Part shown: one piece after another, positions 11,335-22,713 of the stretch
How the letters are laid out: every line of letters begins with the position of its first letter
Position numbering within the stretch: the first letter of the stretch is position 1
Origin: Gautieria morchelliformis
Taxonomy: Eukaryota > Basidiomycota > Agaricomycetes > Gomphales > Gomphaceae
Length of the DNA stretch: 64,000 nucleotides
Assembly (NCBI GenBank): GCA_015179125.1
Contig: WHVA01000061.1
Span: 248,001-312,000 of the forward strand
Direction of reading: 5' to 3'
Made by a program: the position numbers and the translations under genes
The notes under the pieces: model-generated
Seen by the model: only the letters and a program-made list of their open reading frames with translations
What the model was told of the DNA's origin: nothing
Databases searched by the model: none

Positions 11335-13140
11335 TCAATGTGTGATAATCTCGTCGATGAGCCACTCCTCGTCGTTATTTGCTCCAAAGTCATAAAATGA
11401 CTTGGCCTCACGACGAGGGAACAATTTGTCGTTGTTAGCCTCGTATTGCCGTACAAGGCTGGAATGGAAGAGTGGTGAAATGCGACAGCTTTTCAGTTCG
11501 TCAGGAAGATCGAGGGTCACCGTCGAGGCGTCATTGTGAGCCTCGACGACGCGGTACGGTCTGATGTACCGCGGGACTAGTTTTCTGGCTCTTCCTTTCG
11601 GGAGAGTTAGGTTTTGTGTCGAAAGGTAGACGCGGTCATTGGCCGCAGACCTGTCGCTCGCCATATGTTTCTTATTTGCATGAAACGTTTGCGCCACTCG
11701 ATGCTCTATGATTGCATCGTGTGCCGCCATCAGGTTCCATTTTGCCTGATGTGCGAACCGGGCTACTCTCTTAAATGGGGTGTCCACGGCTATGGGGAGG
11801 TCTATCTGCGGCATATAGCTGTGGTTCAGCTCGAAAGGTGCGAACCCTGTGGTTGTGCTGACGTTGCTGTTGAGGGAGACCTCAACCATTGGGCATTTCA
11901 ATGCCCAATCCTTCTGATCGTCTCTGACGACCACGCGCAATATCTGGCCGATCGAGCGGTTTGCCCGCTCGGTTGCTCCATCCGTTTGGGGATGGAAGGC
12001 ACTTGACATGAGGAGCTTGGTCCCCATGAGTCGCTGTAGTTCACGCCAGGAGATCGACATGAACTTCGAGTCTCTGTCCGAGACGATGGAGTCGGGAACT
12101 CCGTGGAGTCGGATGACCTCCTTCAGAAACAGCCAGGCTACTCCCTTGGCTGACACGCTCGTTGTGGTTGGTACGAGGTGTACGAGTGACGTTAGTCGGT
12201 CAATGACTACCATCAGGTAGTCACAGTCGTTGGATTTGGGCAGGGGCCCCATGAAGTCGATGCCAATCGACTGCCACGGCCTATCTGGAATGGGTAGGCT
12301 GTGTAGTAGGCCTTTGGGCCGTTGTGGCCCGGTTTTCGTCATCTGACACCTCGCGCACGATGTGCAGAACGCTTCTATGTCTGGGCTCATGCCCGGCCAC
12401 CAATATGCTCTTCGAACTATGTTCGAAGTCTTCAGATGGCCGTAGTGGCCGACTATCTGATGTGCCCGATTGATGATAATTTCGATCAACTTCCTTCCCC
12501 CTTGAAGAACAGAGGGGGGGACGGCAATGACGTCTCTTTTGAGCTGATTCTTAGTCCAGATCAGCCTGTCCCAGATCCCGAATCTCGGGTGCGCGTCCGG
12601 GTGTGCCATGATCTTTGTGAACATGGTGTCCCTGTGGTATGCATCTCGTAGGACCTTAGACAGGTCTACGCCTTGCTCGACGACCCGGCGCAGGGGCGCG
12701 CCGTCATTTCCTGCGGTGATGGCCCTGATGTCATCATCGTCGTCGCGGGACATGGCGATGTTCGGGGGCTCTGGAGAGCCCTCGTTTAATGCGGCAGCTT
12801 CCGTTACTCTCACCTCTGTCTTCTCAGCGAGGTGTTTAGAGCATCTTGTCGCCGCTGTTCGCAACTCAACATACCGGTCGGTGGGCAATAACTCATGGTC
12901 CGGCTCTAAATGCGCATCTGCGTTCACGAAGACATGGTCCGGGTGATTATTATCACTCGTGTCACTCTCGTAGTAGCGCAACAGGCAGTCCGCTACCTTG
13001 TTCTCTATACCGTCAACATGAACAGTGTTGAAATTGAACCGGGAGAGAAATTCCCACCATCTGACCTGTCGGTCAGATAGGCTCTTCTGGGTCTCGAAGT
13101 ACTCGAGCCCTTTGTGGTCTGTGATGAGGGTGAACCTTCG
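11335..13140 (-). pseudogene. Gypsy integrase with decayed chromodomain
   Basis: The open frame is 12981-11335 (548 codons) and its N-terminal side continues from RNase H upstream. A zinc-binding region (HQIVGHYGHLKTSN..FCTSCARCQ) precedes the DDE core: IDFMGPLPKS..DYLMVVIDRL, VSDRDSKF and FHPQTDGATERANR provide the D, D and E. The tail gives SPLFHSSLVRQY and EEWLIDEIITH, the start of a chromodomain. A TGA then interrupts, where Arg is expected. Beyond it the same frame continues WINSTDLEFQVHWTLGDVTW and FQALDSYLELRG to about 11210, so the chromodomain is present behind a single stop. Chromodomains steer integration to heterochromatin. Confidence 0.85.
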
Positions 13141-13641
13141 CCCCAGCAGTTTGTCCTCCTATTTCATGAGAGCCTCGAGCACCGCAATCGTCTCGTGCTC
13201 ATGAGTCCGGTAGTGTTGCTGAGCAACACTGAACTTCTTTGACAAGAAGCCGGCTGGTCGACAAGTTTTCCAGTCAGGACCTTGGCCGTAGACCGCACCG
13301 ACGCCGGCTTTTGATCCGTCGGTGATCACCCAGATCGGCTCTGGGCACCTTGCGTCTACTGGACGCAGGATTGGGGCCTTACAGGACAACGCCTTAATGC
13401 TTTGCCAGCATTTGTCGAGTAGCGGTGTCCATTCGAATGGACGGTTATTACGCGCACAGCCCGATAGTGGGGTGGTATATGCGCTAACATCCGGCATGTA
13501 GTGTGCCAGATACTGTACCAGCCCGAGGAAACACTGGACGTCGTTGAACGTTTGTGGCCTGCGCCACTCGCGGATGCATTGCATCTTGTCCTCATCGGCA
13601 TGTACCCCTTGGCCATCGATCATATGGCTGAGACACTCCAT
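13060..13641 (-). pseudogene. Gypsy RNase H and connection region
   Basis: The frame 13641-13159 encodes the RT thumb/connection words (FLGLVQYLAHYMPDVSAYT, FEWTPLLDKCWQSIK) and the RNase H start (PIWVITDGSKAGVGAVYGQG, with D of the DGS motif). It continues to QQHYRTHEHETIAVLEALMK with the catalytic E. A TAG then breaks the frame before DKLLGRRFTLITDHKGLEYF, which carries the next D and runs toward 13060. The domain degrades the RNA of the RNA/DNA hybrid during reverse transcription. Confidence 0.8.
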
Positions 13642-13702
13642 TCAGATGGAGTAGAGGTCCACCTTTTTCTTACTCAGAAAGAGGTGATTCTTCCTCAGTC
13701 TG

Positions 13703-14467
13703 TCAAAGACGATGTAGAGGTAGGTGCTCTTCATGCTCTTGTATTGAGAGCGAGAATATGAAGATGTTGTCCATGTATACATGGACGAAGCGACCTATGC
13801 AGTTGTGGAAAATGGCTGTCATCAGCCGTTGGAATTTTGATGGGGCATTACAGTCCCCCATCTGTATCACCTGGCTCCTGAAGGTGCCAAGGATTGTGGC
13901 AAAGGCAGTCTTTGCTATGTGATCCGGATGGATCCGGATCTGCTCATATGCTTCTGACATATCGAGTTTTGTTCAATATCGGCAGTGAGCCATGTCGCTG
14001 CATATGATATCTTGATCCGGGAAGGGCGTGACGTCCTTCACCGTGTTCTCGTTCTGCTGGCGCAGATCGAAGACGGTTCTCAATGTACCGTTCTTCTTCG
14101 GCACACACAGCATGGGCACTGCCTGCTGCGCTACTGCCGGAATCCACCACTTTGCAGTGGTGTATCATTCTATCTTAGCCGACAGTTCCTCTCGGAAGCG
14201 TTCAGGGCATTTCGGTAGTCGATACTGCATGTGCTTGTTGGGATCGATGAGGTTGATCTCATGGTTGATCTCCCGTAGTGGCGGGAGTTCTAATGGAATT
14301 CCACTGACTAGGTCAGTGATTCGTTCCATCCATTCCTCACGGAGGCGAGGAAGGTCATCATCTGTGAGGATGATGGTGGTGGTTGGCTTAGATTCCATTA
14401 GGCGCTGTTGGCGTCTATCAGGTCCCGCGGCGCGTGGGCCCGCTTTCTTCTTTCCCATCGCTTTCAC
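13703..14467 (-). pseudogene. Gypsy reverse transcriptase, catalytic residue changed
   Basis: The N-terminal part is at 14467-14165 (NHEINLIDPNKHMQYRLPKC, the conserved lead into RT). The palm is at 13960-13703: DMSEAYEQIRIHPDHIAKTA carries the first Asp, and FVHVYMDNIFIFS is the active-site motif. The usual Y-x-D-D is here Y-M-D-N, so the second catalytic Asp is replaced. The segment between (14160-13965) is frameshifted, and its fingers are spread over two frames (words like WWIPAVAQQAVPMLCVPKKN). The enzyme is dead. Confidence 0.8.
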
Positions 14468-14545
14468 TGTTAGGTGAGAGCGTCTCTCCCTACGGCTGTA
14501 GGGTGAGCTCGAGGACGAATCGTCCCGTGACTCGTCCTCCTGGCT

Positions 14546-15147
14546 TCAATGAGCCAGGTTCGGCTTTGGTGCCTGGGTGATCCTGCTCACCCGTGGCCCT
14601 TTGTCCTCATTTGTCGATTCATCGTCGTCGAATGAGACTTTGCCCATGGGGATCACTTCGTTCCCCTTGTGAATCGTCCCTGGGCTCGAGAAGTCCAGGG
14701 TTATGCCCAATCTCCTAAGGAACGGTGTCCCTAAGATCACGTCTTAATATTCGTCGTATGTCCACAACCAAACTTGATGGTCGTGTTTGTTCCATAGTTG
14801 ATCGTGGAACGGCTGCCTATGCAGGCTAGCTGCAGCACGATTGGTTGCTCCAGGGAGAATGTCTTCATCCCTGCAGCTCACGTTAATTTGGGGGACAGCA
14901 GTACCCCTTCGCTGCCGCTATCTAGCAGGCAGTGGGCTTTTACGCCGTTTATTTCCCAGTACCCTGATAGGGTACGGTTCTCACTGTGCGGACGTGTTGG
15001 CCGTGTCCTGGGTTTGCTTCGGTGGTGATACACCGGCTCGGCCGCCTTGTCTGGCATGACCGACGTGCGTGCCGCCATAACCTTCATGACGGTTTCGTCT
15101 TCCAGTGCAAATCTGATCGCGCTGGACCTGTAGGTGGTGTCTTCCAC
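14546..15147 (-). pseudogene. Gypsy aspartic protease
   Basis: Two pieces of a retropepsin: 15147-14878 ends with VKAHCLLDSGSEGVLLSP (active-site D-S-G), and 14740-14546 starts MILGTPFLRRLGITLDFSSP (the second conserved ILG-x-P motif). The middle contains a stop and a frame change. The C-terminal tail is acidic and leads toward the RT. The N-terminal part overlaps the end of the zinc-knuckle frame, consistent with a gag-pol frame change or damage. Confidence 0.75.
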
Positions 15148-15896
15148 CTCCTCGTCCCATTCATAGTATTGGGATGGTTCTGGGTCCCATTCTTCAGTGG
15201 GCGCATCTCCGTTGTCCAGAGTGTTGTTGGGTTGGGGATCACCCCCTCTTCGTCAATTTGTTGAAGAGAATTTTGACCGAGATCCATCTCCGGATCCTCG
15301 GCTTCACCGTTGTGCCTCACGGCCGCTGTCCTTATACCGGACCTAAGCCGGGGGCACTCTGCCTTCTTGTGGCCAGGTTGGCCGCATTCAAAGCATGTGG
15401 TGTTGCTTTGGCTGCCGCTGGGCCTATCGTTAGGCCAGCCCAACGTTTTCGTCGGTGGGGCAGGTCGTGGGGACAACCCTGACGCTTGAGGCTGTTTAGC
15501 TTGAGGCGGGCGTCCAGCTTGTGCTGGGCGTGAGGGCGGTAGCCGTTGTCCTGTGCCGCTTCTTGCAAACAGGCTGGGCCTGCTCAGGCCCGTTTGTGTC
15601 AACGGCTTGCTCCCTGTGAGCCGGGTGGCGCTTGCTGTTGCTGCTGCGCTTTCTGCACGGTGCATCCCCATATTGTATCGTGATGCCTCCTCGATCATCC
15701 GGGCTGTCTCGCAGAGTTGCTCTATTGAGCTGCTCTCAGCATTATAGCCCTTTTTGAGGACCTCGTTGCGTAGCATTTCACGCAGCGCCGATACGAACCG
15801 TCTCTGGAACGTGTACTCGTCTGGCAGCTGTATCATATGTGCCATGTATTTTGTGAGCTCGTTCAGCATCTCCTGAACGGTTTTCATGCCTTGCAT
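15084..15896 (-). pseudogene. Gypsy gag C-terminal half with zinc knuckle
   Basis: The 270-codon frame begins within the gag retrotransposon domain (LPDEYTFQRRFVSALREMLR, KGYNAESSSIEQLCETARMI), continues through a Pro/Gln-rich linker, and has one CCHC knuckle CFECGQPGHKKAECP at about residue 169. This binds genomic RNA during particle assembly. The frame is separated from the upstream gag segment (16168-15900) by stops and a short frameshift. Confidence 0.8.
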
Positions 15897-16019
15897 GACC
15901 GCGTCGAATTTATTCGATGCGTGATGTTACATTATTGTGTGCAGGAACCTTTTTTGAAGGCCTTGCATCACAGTTTCCAGCGTCCAGCTGCGGACCTGGC
16001 GATCGAAGCGTTCAGCGTT

Positions 16020-18053
16020 TCAAAGGAACCATTCCTGGGCTTCGCTGGTGAGGCGAGTGCCCACATAGCTGACCTGCATGTCAATGCTGGTTGGCCCTAG
16101 GAGGCAATTCATTTTTAGCCATTGTAGGATGGTTGCCACGAAGATTTCAAACTCTTCGAGGTCAGATCTGTTAAAAGGTCTGCAGGATAGGTTGCGTATG
16201 TGTGGGGGAGTCGTAAGGTCGTAGAGAGACATGGATAGAATAGAGATGGGAATACAACTTCGGTTGTATGTGCTAACACCGGGCGCAGTGACAACAACGG
16301 ACACACCAACCGACACCAACGTCCAGTCAAAGATAACACGGGTGACTTCACTTAGTCAACAAGATGGAGATTTTACTGCCTGAAGTTTTCTACATACAAT
16401 ACTAACTATTTAACTGGTAGTGGCACTGGTAGTGGCGCTTTGATAGTATGTAGAAGGGTCGCAGGGAAATCAAGTGCCGCCGGCGCATTATCATGTGCCG
16501 GTGCTCAACCTCGGTCAGGGGATCCGAAGCTGCGCTTCGGATCTTGGTCTAGACATTAATAACAAGATCCCCTGGCATATGGCTTGGGGTGGGCCAATTT
16601 TACGCCGGCTTTCGCTAGCACAGACTTCTCCAGGTCTGTGTCCGCGGCGTCTGCTAACGCCACGCGGATCATCCGTGTGATCCCATCGTTCGGCTCCATT
16701 GGTACGACGTCGGCCTGGTCAGGGGTTCCCTGGCCTTCCGTTGGGGCCATGGATCGCTCGCGCGGTTGTGACGCCACGCGGGGCAGGCTGTTATATGCCC
16801 TGACGGGCCCCGGGCCCAGATAGGGCTCGGGACCGGGAGCATTTTGTGCTCTCGGTTCCGGGGCCGTTTTGTGCCTGGTGTCCCCGGTCAGTCCCACGTT
16901 GCGGATCGGTATCCTGCTGTTGTAGGCTGCGTGCGCTTGCCGTGTGTCCTGTACGGCTTGCGTGAGCTGCTCGTTGGGCAGCTGAGCGGTGTGGCTGTGG
17001 GCCACTGTCTCTTCAGCGTTCTTCGCTAGTAACTCGAGTGACCGTGTGTGGTGGCGCGTGGCTGCGGCTTCTTTATGCTGCCAGTGTGCGACTTCGAGCT
17101 CTAAGCTCTCGGTCGTCATTTCAGAGTCAGGCTCTGAGGCGACCTGATCCCTAACGATCTGTTGGATCATTTTACGGCTGTCCGTTGGGGCAGCCGGTTG
17201 TTCTTGAGGTTCATTCCCCAACCTTACGTCCTGTTTGACCGGGACTGCTGGCGGTGGCATTCCCTGCTTGTCTCGCTCCTTTCGGTGCGGGTCTTCCACG
17301 TCGCGACTGCGTTCGTTGGCTGCGGACTGTCGTGAGCTCGGACGAGTTGCGTCGTGTTCCCCACGTGGGCGGAGGGCTTTCTGGACGTCCTCCTGTGTGG
17401 CTGCGTCTTGCAGCCTGATCTCCTCTGCCTGGTGGAGTTCCTTGCCGATTGCCATTAGGGCGGCGGTGGTGTTGTCAAGCTGCGATGCCAGCTGATTGTG
17501 CTTGTGGCGCGTCAGCGCTTCGGTGCAGTGCAGCCTGCACCTGTTTGTTCAGGGCCTCTGCCGTCTTGTGGTCGATGGTGTGAACCCTCGAGCTCTTGCG
17601 ACTGGAGCTCGAGTATTCCGAGTCCTGACCATCGCCTGGGGCTCGTCTTTTTTGCCGTCGTCCCCCTTCAAGGACGATCGTCGTCGCTCTACTTCATGAG
17701 CATCGGTTTGAGTCATGGCTTTGTGCCCGCCTCGACGTTGTTGCTCTACCGTCTGACGGTGGTGAGACTTCTCTGCCCTTTCCTTTGTCCTTGGGCAGAG
17801 AGAGATGGGGGGGTGGCACCAGCTTGTTGCCCGGCATCGTCTCTTCCTTGGCCACGCTCGACGAGACGTGGTTGGGGTTTTCCTCGTCCTCTACTGAGGG
17901 GACGAGGGCAGTGAGATCTACGATCTCTCCGTCTTCTATCGTCCTGTTCTCTTGGTACAGGATAGCGTCAGCCGTCGTGTCGCTGGGCTGCACCTGGCGC
18001 ATGGACCTCGAGCTCGTCGCTTGTGTCCGTCTTCGACTGCATGGGATATTCAT
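16020..18053 (-). pseudogene. Gypsy gag N-terminal half, split by a solo LTR
   Basis: The start is probably ATG 18053: this segment (to 17694) has RSMRQVQPSDT and DGEIVDLTALVPSVEDE. A damaged stretch follows (17693-17456), then 17455-16556, a charged region ending VLAKAGVKLAHPKPYARGS. The reading resumes across the LTR at about 16164 with DLEEFEIFVATILQWLKMN and VSYVGTRLTSEAQEWF, the core capsid words of gypsy gag. Removing 16169-16564 plus one AGATC copy joins RGS to DLEEF in frame. Stops near 17690 and about 15900-16020 show the gene is dead. Confidence 0.75.
16169..16564. mobile_element. Solo LTR, family 3 (396 bp)
   Basis: Starts TGTTAAAAGG and ends ATTAATAACA with AGATC on both sides (16164-16168 and 16565-16569). 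It lies inside the gag of the chromovirus. It contains a 9-bp-stem palindrome (GATCCGAAG, five bases, CTTCGGATC) at about 16520-16543 and a short direct repeat near 16412. TG..CA ends plus 5-bp duplication support a solo LTR; orientation is undecided because no clear TATA or poly(A) signal is seen. No second copy occurs in the window. Confidence 0.75.
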
Positions 18054-20518
18054 GCTCGCAGCCGACAGTAGAAGGTCTACTGGGGGGTCTCAACGATGTT
18101 TAGTCGTCAACGTAGCGATCTTTTTCACGATTGCTTTGAATCCACTATCGGTTGGTCGCGTGGCGATCAACCGCAGGATAGTTCAAAAAGGTGTAAAGGA
18201 TGTCGATCTTAAGACCTTGTATCACAAGGGCACTACAGAACTTGACCAATGAGTGGTATTCTGAATGCTACCTAGTGACAGGTAAGAGTAAGATGCAATG
18301 GGGACCGCTGGCCGGTTCCCACACATAAACTATACAGTGGGTCCCTAAGGGGCCCACTGGGATTATGTAATAACTATTGTACATGTAGATACATGGGTTG
18401 TTTACATCCCGTCTGTAACTTCCCCCACATTCTGTTTTGGAACCCTTCAAGACTTTGGTGTTATTGCTAACACTTCAATCTATCAGAATGTGTCACTTAC
18501 GAGACTTCAAGAATATTAAACAATGCTGCAGCACAACTCCGGAAATAATTTAATATTTGTACCTGGGTTGCAATCTGTGTAAAAACTAGTCCAAGTTAAT
18601 ATGGATGGAAGGCAACATGTTTCTTAGCAGCACTGAACAATAAACTAAAAGATTGTAGGTTCAAGGACACTATCAGGGTCTAAGCATATTCCAAATTATA
18701 AAAGAATGTACTTAGCAGGGGAGTTTGTAAATGGACCAGGTCATGGCCTGAAAAATAACAGGAACAGTAAATCAAGTCAATGCAAGACTTCTCTCTATTA
18801 TGTGGCCACTAGCTGTTGACAAGTTAGTGCTGATAATCCTCACATGCAAATATCGACTAGTATCGATCAATCTGCTGCACCTGAGCTTTACAAGGCGTGA
18901 CAGTGATTTCTGTGCTTTGGTCCTGTTCGTTTGTTGATCTGCACGTGCTTGCCATTTGTCGCCGCTTATCAAATCTAGACCCTGCTATCAGACTGGTCAA
19001 TCTTAAATAGTTTCAATTGCACACTGTCATTTGACGTTCTGTAAGATGTCCCTTGAGATGCCGAGTTGAGGGTTCGATGCACCTTCACAGATGGCCGTTT
19101 CTGTCCTGATGTGTTCAAAGAACGCTACTGTAATAGGCCCATGTCAAATATCCATATCCAGTAGCAGCACATTAGTGCCAGTCCCCGACTCCTTTAGACG
19201 ATATCATGGAACCTTCGACACCTGGCAGGTTTGCATGCAAGATGGATTCTGTGGTGCTAAAGGTGGTCCAGCCAATTCAGCGTCATGTGGCAAGGAGCCC
19301 TCACCCATATTCACAGTGTGAGGCTTGGTCGTGGGCGCTTCGTGGAACATGAAAGACCATTTAAGCCGACGAAGAAGCACACTCACTTTCGAGTATGCTT
19401 CTTGTTATCTTTACTGGTGACCCTGCGCTCAAGAATGGGACATTGTCAAACAGATTGTCAGAGTTCACCAATACCAAAAATGTGCCGTTTTCTTGTCTTC
19501 ACCTGAATGCATGAACCCTGGGCTCTTGCTTGTAGCTCAGACCTGTGATGGACATAACTGCATGTGGGTGCAAAATTATCATGCTACATACCAGCGTTCA
19601 ATGTGTTGTCTCTTCCTTGTTGAATGAGATGCAGGACATTCTCAATGTAAGTTCCCCTGCGTTCCAGATGCTTCAGGCCATCTAGTTTAAGGTTGAGTGC
19701 GCACACCATTTTGATCTTTCGAAGGCCCCTTAGGTCGAACTGTCACAAAGATGAAACACTGCATAGATGTGGAAACGGGGTGTCCATGCATACCTTGCTC
19801 ATGTCCCCATCCTTGTTCCCATACGAGTTGAGCTTAGAATCACGACATCCACAGACAATGCAAGCCAGAAATCTCAACAGGAGGTGTTTGTTCCCCGATA
19901 CAGACATGACAAACCATTCTTCTGCGCCTATTTTCTTTTCAAACTGGGTGTAGAAGCAGGAGACTTAAGACATGTCCTTAGGACAATCATGCATATTGTA
20001 TATCCTTTCTACAGCTGTGGCCTCGACTGGGTCGAGTGTGCCCAAGTCCTCATTTTCTATTTCCTCGTCAGTGAGCGTATGAATGCTGCTCATATCTGTG
20101 GGTAAAGTCAGGAGAGGCAACGAAAGGAAAGGATTGGAACGTACAACCCTATTTATGCGCACTGTACAGTCTGTATTGTAAAGACAGGTGTCCATTATGA
20201 ACAGGATAGGTTAGGGATCACGGGCATGCAATGTGACCTAGTGCCATGCATGGAGCGTTCACGTCGATCTCGTGGGGAGCACATTGGCCACAACAATCAG
20301 GGATCTAGTGGGATACATGTGAACACCGCATGCATTCATGTAAGCAGGATTTGTCTGCGATACATCAGCTGTGACTGGAATAGAACAGGCACGGTCGGCA
20401 GCAGAAAGTGGGACATGTGTGCATGAGACATCCCTGACTTAGACATTTCAGTGTCTGACCACATAGTGTCAGCCATGTCAGAGTCAGGGTTAGAGGCTGT
20501 TGAAGCACCACGGCATTG
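18054..20518. other. Unrecognised region between chromovirus and Helitron
   Basis: About 2.5 kb without a supported gene. 18060-18260 is the leader upstream of gag on the minus strand, and the expected 5' LTR should follow but no second copy was found near 7.6-7.8 kb. 18280-20500 has only short frames without recognisable motifs. 20400-20518 on the minus strand may still be the C-terminal tail of the Helitron protein (acidic MADTMWSDTEMS). A Helitron 3' hairpin with a CTRR end could not be located. Confidence 0.4.
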
Positions 20519-21033
20519 TTAGGCCACAGCGTAGATATAAATATGCGCAGACATTGTACCATGTGAACTTTCAAGAAGTAACGGATCAACATCGTCATAA
20601 ATTTCATCAGCAGAATGGTAAGGTACTCCCTCGTTTTCCTGGCTGTCATATATCCATGTGACATCATGGTCATCTCGTAGACGCACCGCAAAGTGCATGT
20701 GACCTGAGTAAATTATCGATCTCAGTTGATAGATTGTGGGACCCACGGTACTAGGTATCATTATGTTCCTCTCTGGGGTAGGTGCAACCTCAAATGTTAT
20801 GAACGGTGTATGCCTGAAAATACTAGTCATCTGGATGATTCCTGTGCAAGGAGGTCGGGCATGTGGGAATGAATCACCTGTGTAAGGTCCGCGAGGCATA
20901 CAGGCTCTGTGATGAAGACACCAGAGTGACTGGTTACCCTCGACGCTGGGACATACGCTGCAAAGTCCCCTTCCTTCAAATTTACCAATACCTTTGGTAG
21001 TGTTTTACCTTGTGCCGAATGACTGGTTATCAC
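20519..21033 (-). pseudogene. Helitron helicase motif VI and C-terminal domain
   Basis: 21033-20827 encodes ITSHSAQGKTLPKVLVNLKE, the last helicase motif of Pif1/RecD-like enzymes (here S-Q-G), then AAYVPASRVTS. The next frame, 20899-20519, encodes IIQMTSIFRHTPFITFEVAP, a central YQLRSIIYSGHMHFAVRLRD, WIYDSQENEG and AHIYIYA. That pattern (F..E; IYSG..HF..R; W.YDG; YVYS) resembles the papain-like or ubiquitin-protease-like domain that I recall at the C-terminus of some fungal Helitron proteins. A candidate His (GHMHF) is visible; no Cys nucleophile was identified in this piece. The two parts are in different frames. Confidence 0.6.
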
Positions 21034-21283
21034 AAAAGCAGGTTGCAGAGGTAAGTGCAGCTGTTTAACATGACATTTCGCTCTTCCTGATTGTCTAGAA
21101 CTATATCTGTGACAGTGAAAGACCTGGAAGATGGCTCAATGAAATACCACCCAGTCGGTAAATGGGGAAGTGACACCAGGCTCATTGGAAAGTGAATGAA
21201 GGCACTCGTAGCATATGTGACACCAGATGCACATACCAGTGTGAATAACTTACCAAGGAAACCTTGTGCGCCATTTGTAATTT

Positions 21284-21715
21284 TCAGGTCAGTTGAAATA
21301 TTCTGCTCCTTAATATCACAGGCATCCCTTCATATAAAGGCAAGTAACCCAGGAGAGTGCCTTGAATGGTGGAAAAGTCACGCTCTAGTAGAGGGACACG
21401 TGATGCAGATGGAACGGGAGATGATTGCAACATGTCATTGGCTGCACATATGACAAGGTCAGCTGTGTCTGGCCCTGAAGTGATTGACACAGCCTTTTTA
21501 GCGTTTAGCAGTTCTCGTAGACGGTTGGTATGAATGAGCCCTACGGCGTCCACGTTCAACGTGTCACTCATGTCAATGCCCCTTGGATGCTGACTTGAGC
21601 GAGCACATCTAGAGTTAAAGAGGTCAACATTGCCTTCATTGCGCTCCCTGTGCCTCAGCCTATAAACAGCGGCACCATACTCAGTATCGGTGCACATGCG
21701 CTTCTGTTCATGCAA
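21284..21715 (-). pseudogene. Helitron helicase, part after the hAT insertion
   Basis: The frame starts exactly at the hAT insertion and continues the helicase: HEQKRMCTDTEYGAAVYRLR, a spacer with SSQHPRGIDMSDTLN, then VGLIHTNRLRELLNAKKA, the conserved re-entry strand of Pif1-type Helitron helicases, and LPLYEGMPVILRSRIF (motif V region, usually L..G.PV.L..N). With the insert and one AGTCTACC removed, the upstream words GRLVWKSVTDMV connect in frame to DLHEQKRM. This piece acts in DNA unwinding during rolling-circle transposition in the family. Confidence 0.75.
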
Positions 21716-22200
21716 GTCTACCTAGTGATGCACGGGCCGGGCTGGGCTCGGAAAGCCCAGGCTTGGGCTCGGCTTTAGCAGGCTCGGGCTCAGTGATGCC
21801 TTGAGAACGACCCTGCCATTCACAACTCGCCCATGGACTTGGTCCATGGACCGCTAAACCCTAATGTTTAGTAATTGTGGGCACATACACCCACAACAAA
21901 TTATAATTCAATTATTATTCAATTATTATATAGAACTCGGGAACCGATAACTCTGCTCGTCGTCGGCCACGCTCACCAGATACATCGGGTGGATATAGAT
22001 CGGTGCATCGCCACCGCAACAGATCCGGTGAGCACAGACAACCACCCTTGGTTATCGAGTACTTCGCAGCCGCTCCCAGCCTCGCCATCCATCCTGCGGA
22101 TATAGACCGGTCATGCACACACGAAGACACGGACCTTGACTCGACGTAGATTAAGTTGTACGTGAACACAAATACGCCGCTCACCATGGGCCATGATCTC

Positions 22201-22452
22201 CTAGCAATTTTCTTGGAGTATCCAGCACTCACACGGCCCCCGTTCGACACTCTCGTGACATTCATCGATCTCATACACCACCTTAAGGAATGAATACTCT
22301 GGAGCCAGCACTCTGAGCTCAGAGACCCACCCAATACCCTCCCCGGCAGCATCCATTGCTTCATACGAGATTCTCTCGATCTCTCCGATGATAACACCAA
22401 GATTTTGTGGGAGGTTTTTCAAGGGGATCGGATGGATTGAACAGGCTGACAA
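22201..22452 (-). pseudogene. Unrecognised coding fragment inside the hAT element
   Basis: An 83-codon frame with smooth amino-acid composition: IPLKNLPQNLGVIIGEIERI, GEGIGWVSELRVLAPEYSFL, VVYEIDECHESVERG and CECWIL. It reads like a fragment of a conserved cellular or multicopy protein rather than a chance frame. I do not recognise the family. It lies in the left third of the hAT element, far from the transposase relic, and could be captured sequence. Confidence 0.35.
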
Positions 22453-22713
22453 TCGCCTACGGTTGAGGATGAGGCAAGCGGCACTGCTTCTGCTATTCTT
22501 GAGATATGGTCCAACTTACGGTGTCGGTGACTTTCTCTCAACATTTTCCTGTACTAAATAATCATTGAAGCTTTTGGCTCACAGCATTTTATGAATTCTA
22601 CCCTCCTCATCGGACCTGCATTAATACGGCCTGCACTAGCCGAATAAGGGCCGGTGTAGACACGAAGCTCCAAGAACTTTGTGAGCCAATCAAGTTTGCA
22701 GCTACAGTCCTCA

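Larger units (their letters stand above)
11130..18053 (-). mobile_element. Ty3/gypsy chromovirus internal region
   Basis: On the minus strand the order is gag (18053 to about 15100, with zinc knuckle), protease (15147-14546), reverse transcriptase (14467-13703), RNase H (13641-13060), integrase (about 12850-11800) and chromodomain (to about 11210). This is the order of Ty3/gypsy elements and of the chromovirus branch. Long terminal repeats and a primer-binding site were not found on either side, so the outer limits are open. The third ORF at 7840-11058 probably belongs to the element. All parts carry stops or frameshifts. Confidence 0.85.

Noticed and set aside
16520..16543. Strong palindrome GATCCGAAG..CTTCGGATC as a terminator
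   Set aside because: It lies inside a solo LTR of a eukaryotic element; bacterial-type terminators do not apply. It may be an LTR feature but has no second copy to test.
18280..18460. Possible 5' LTR of the chromovirus (words like GGTCCCTAAGGGGCCCACTG)
   Set aside because: No matching copy exists downstream of the third ORF or next to the chromodomain, so it cannot be called an LTR from this window.
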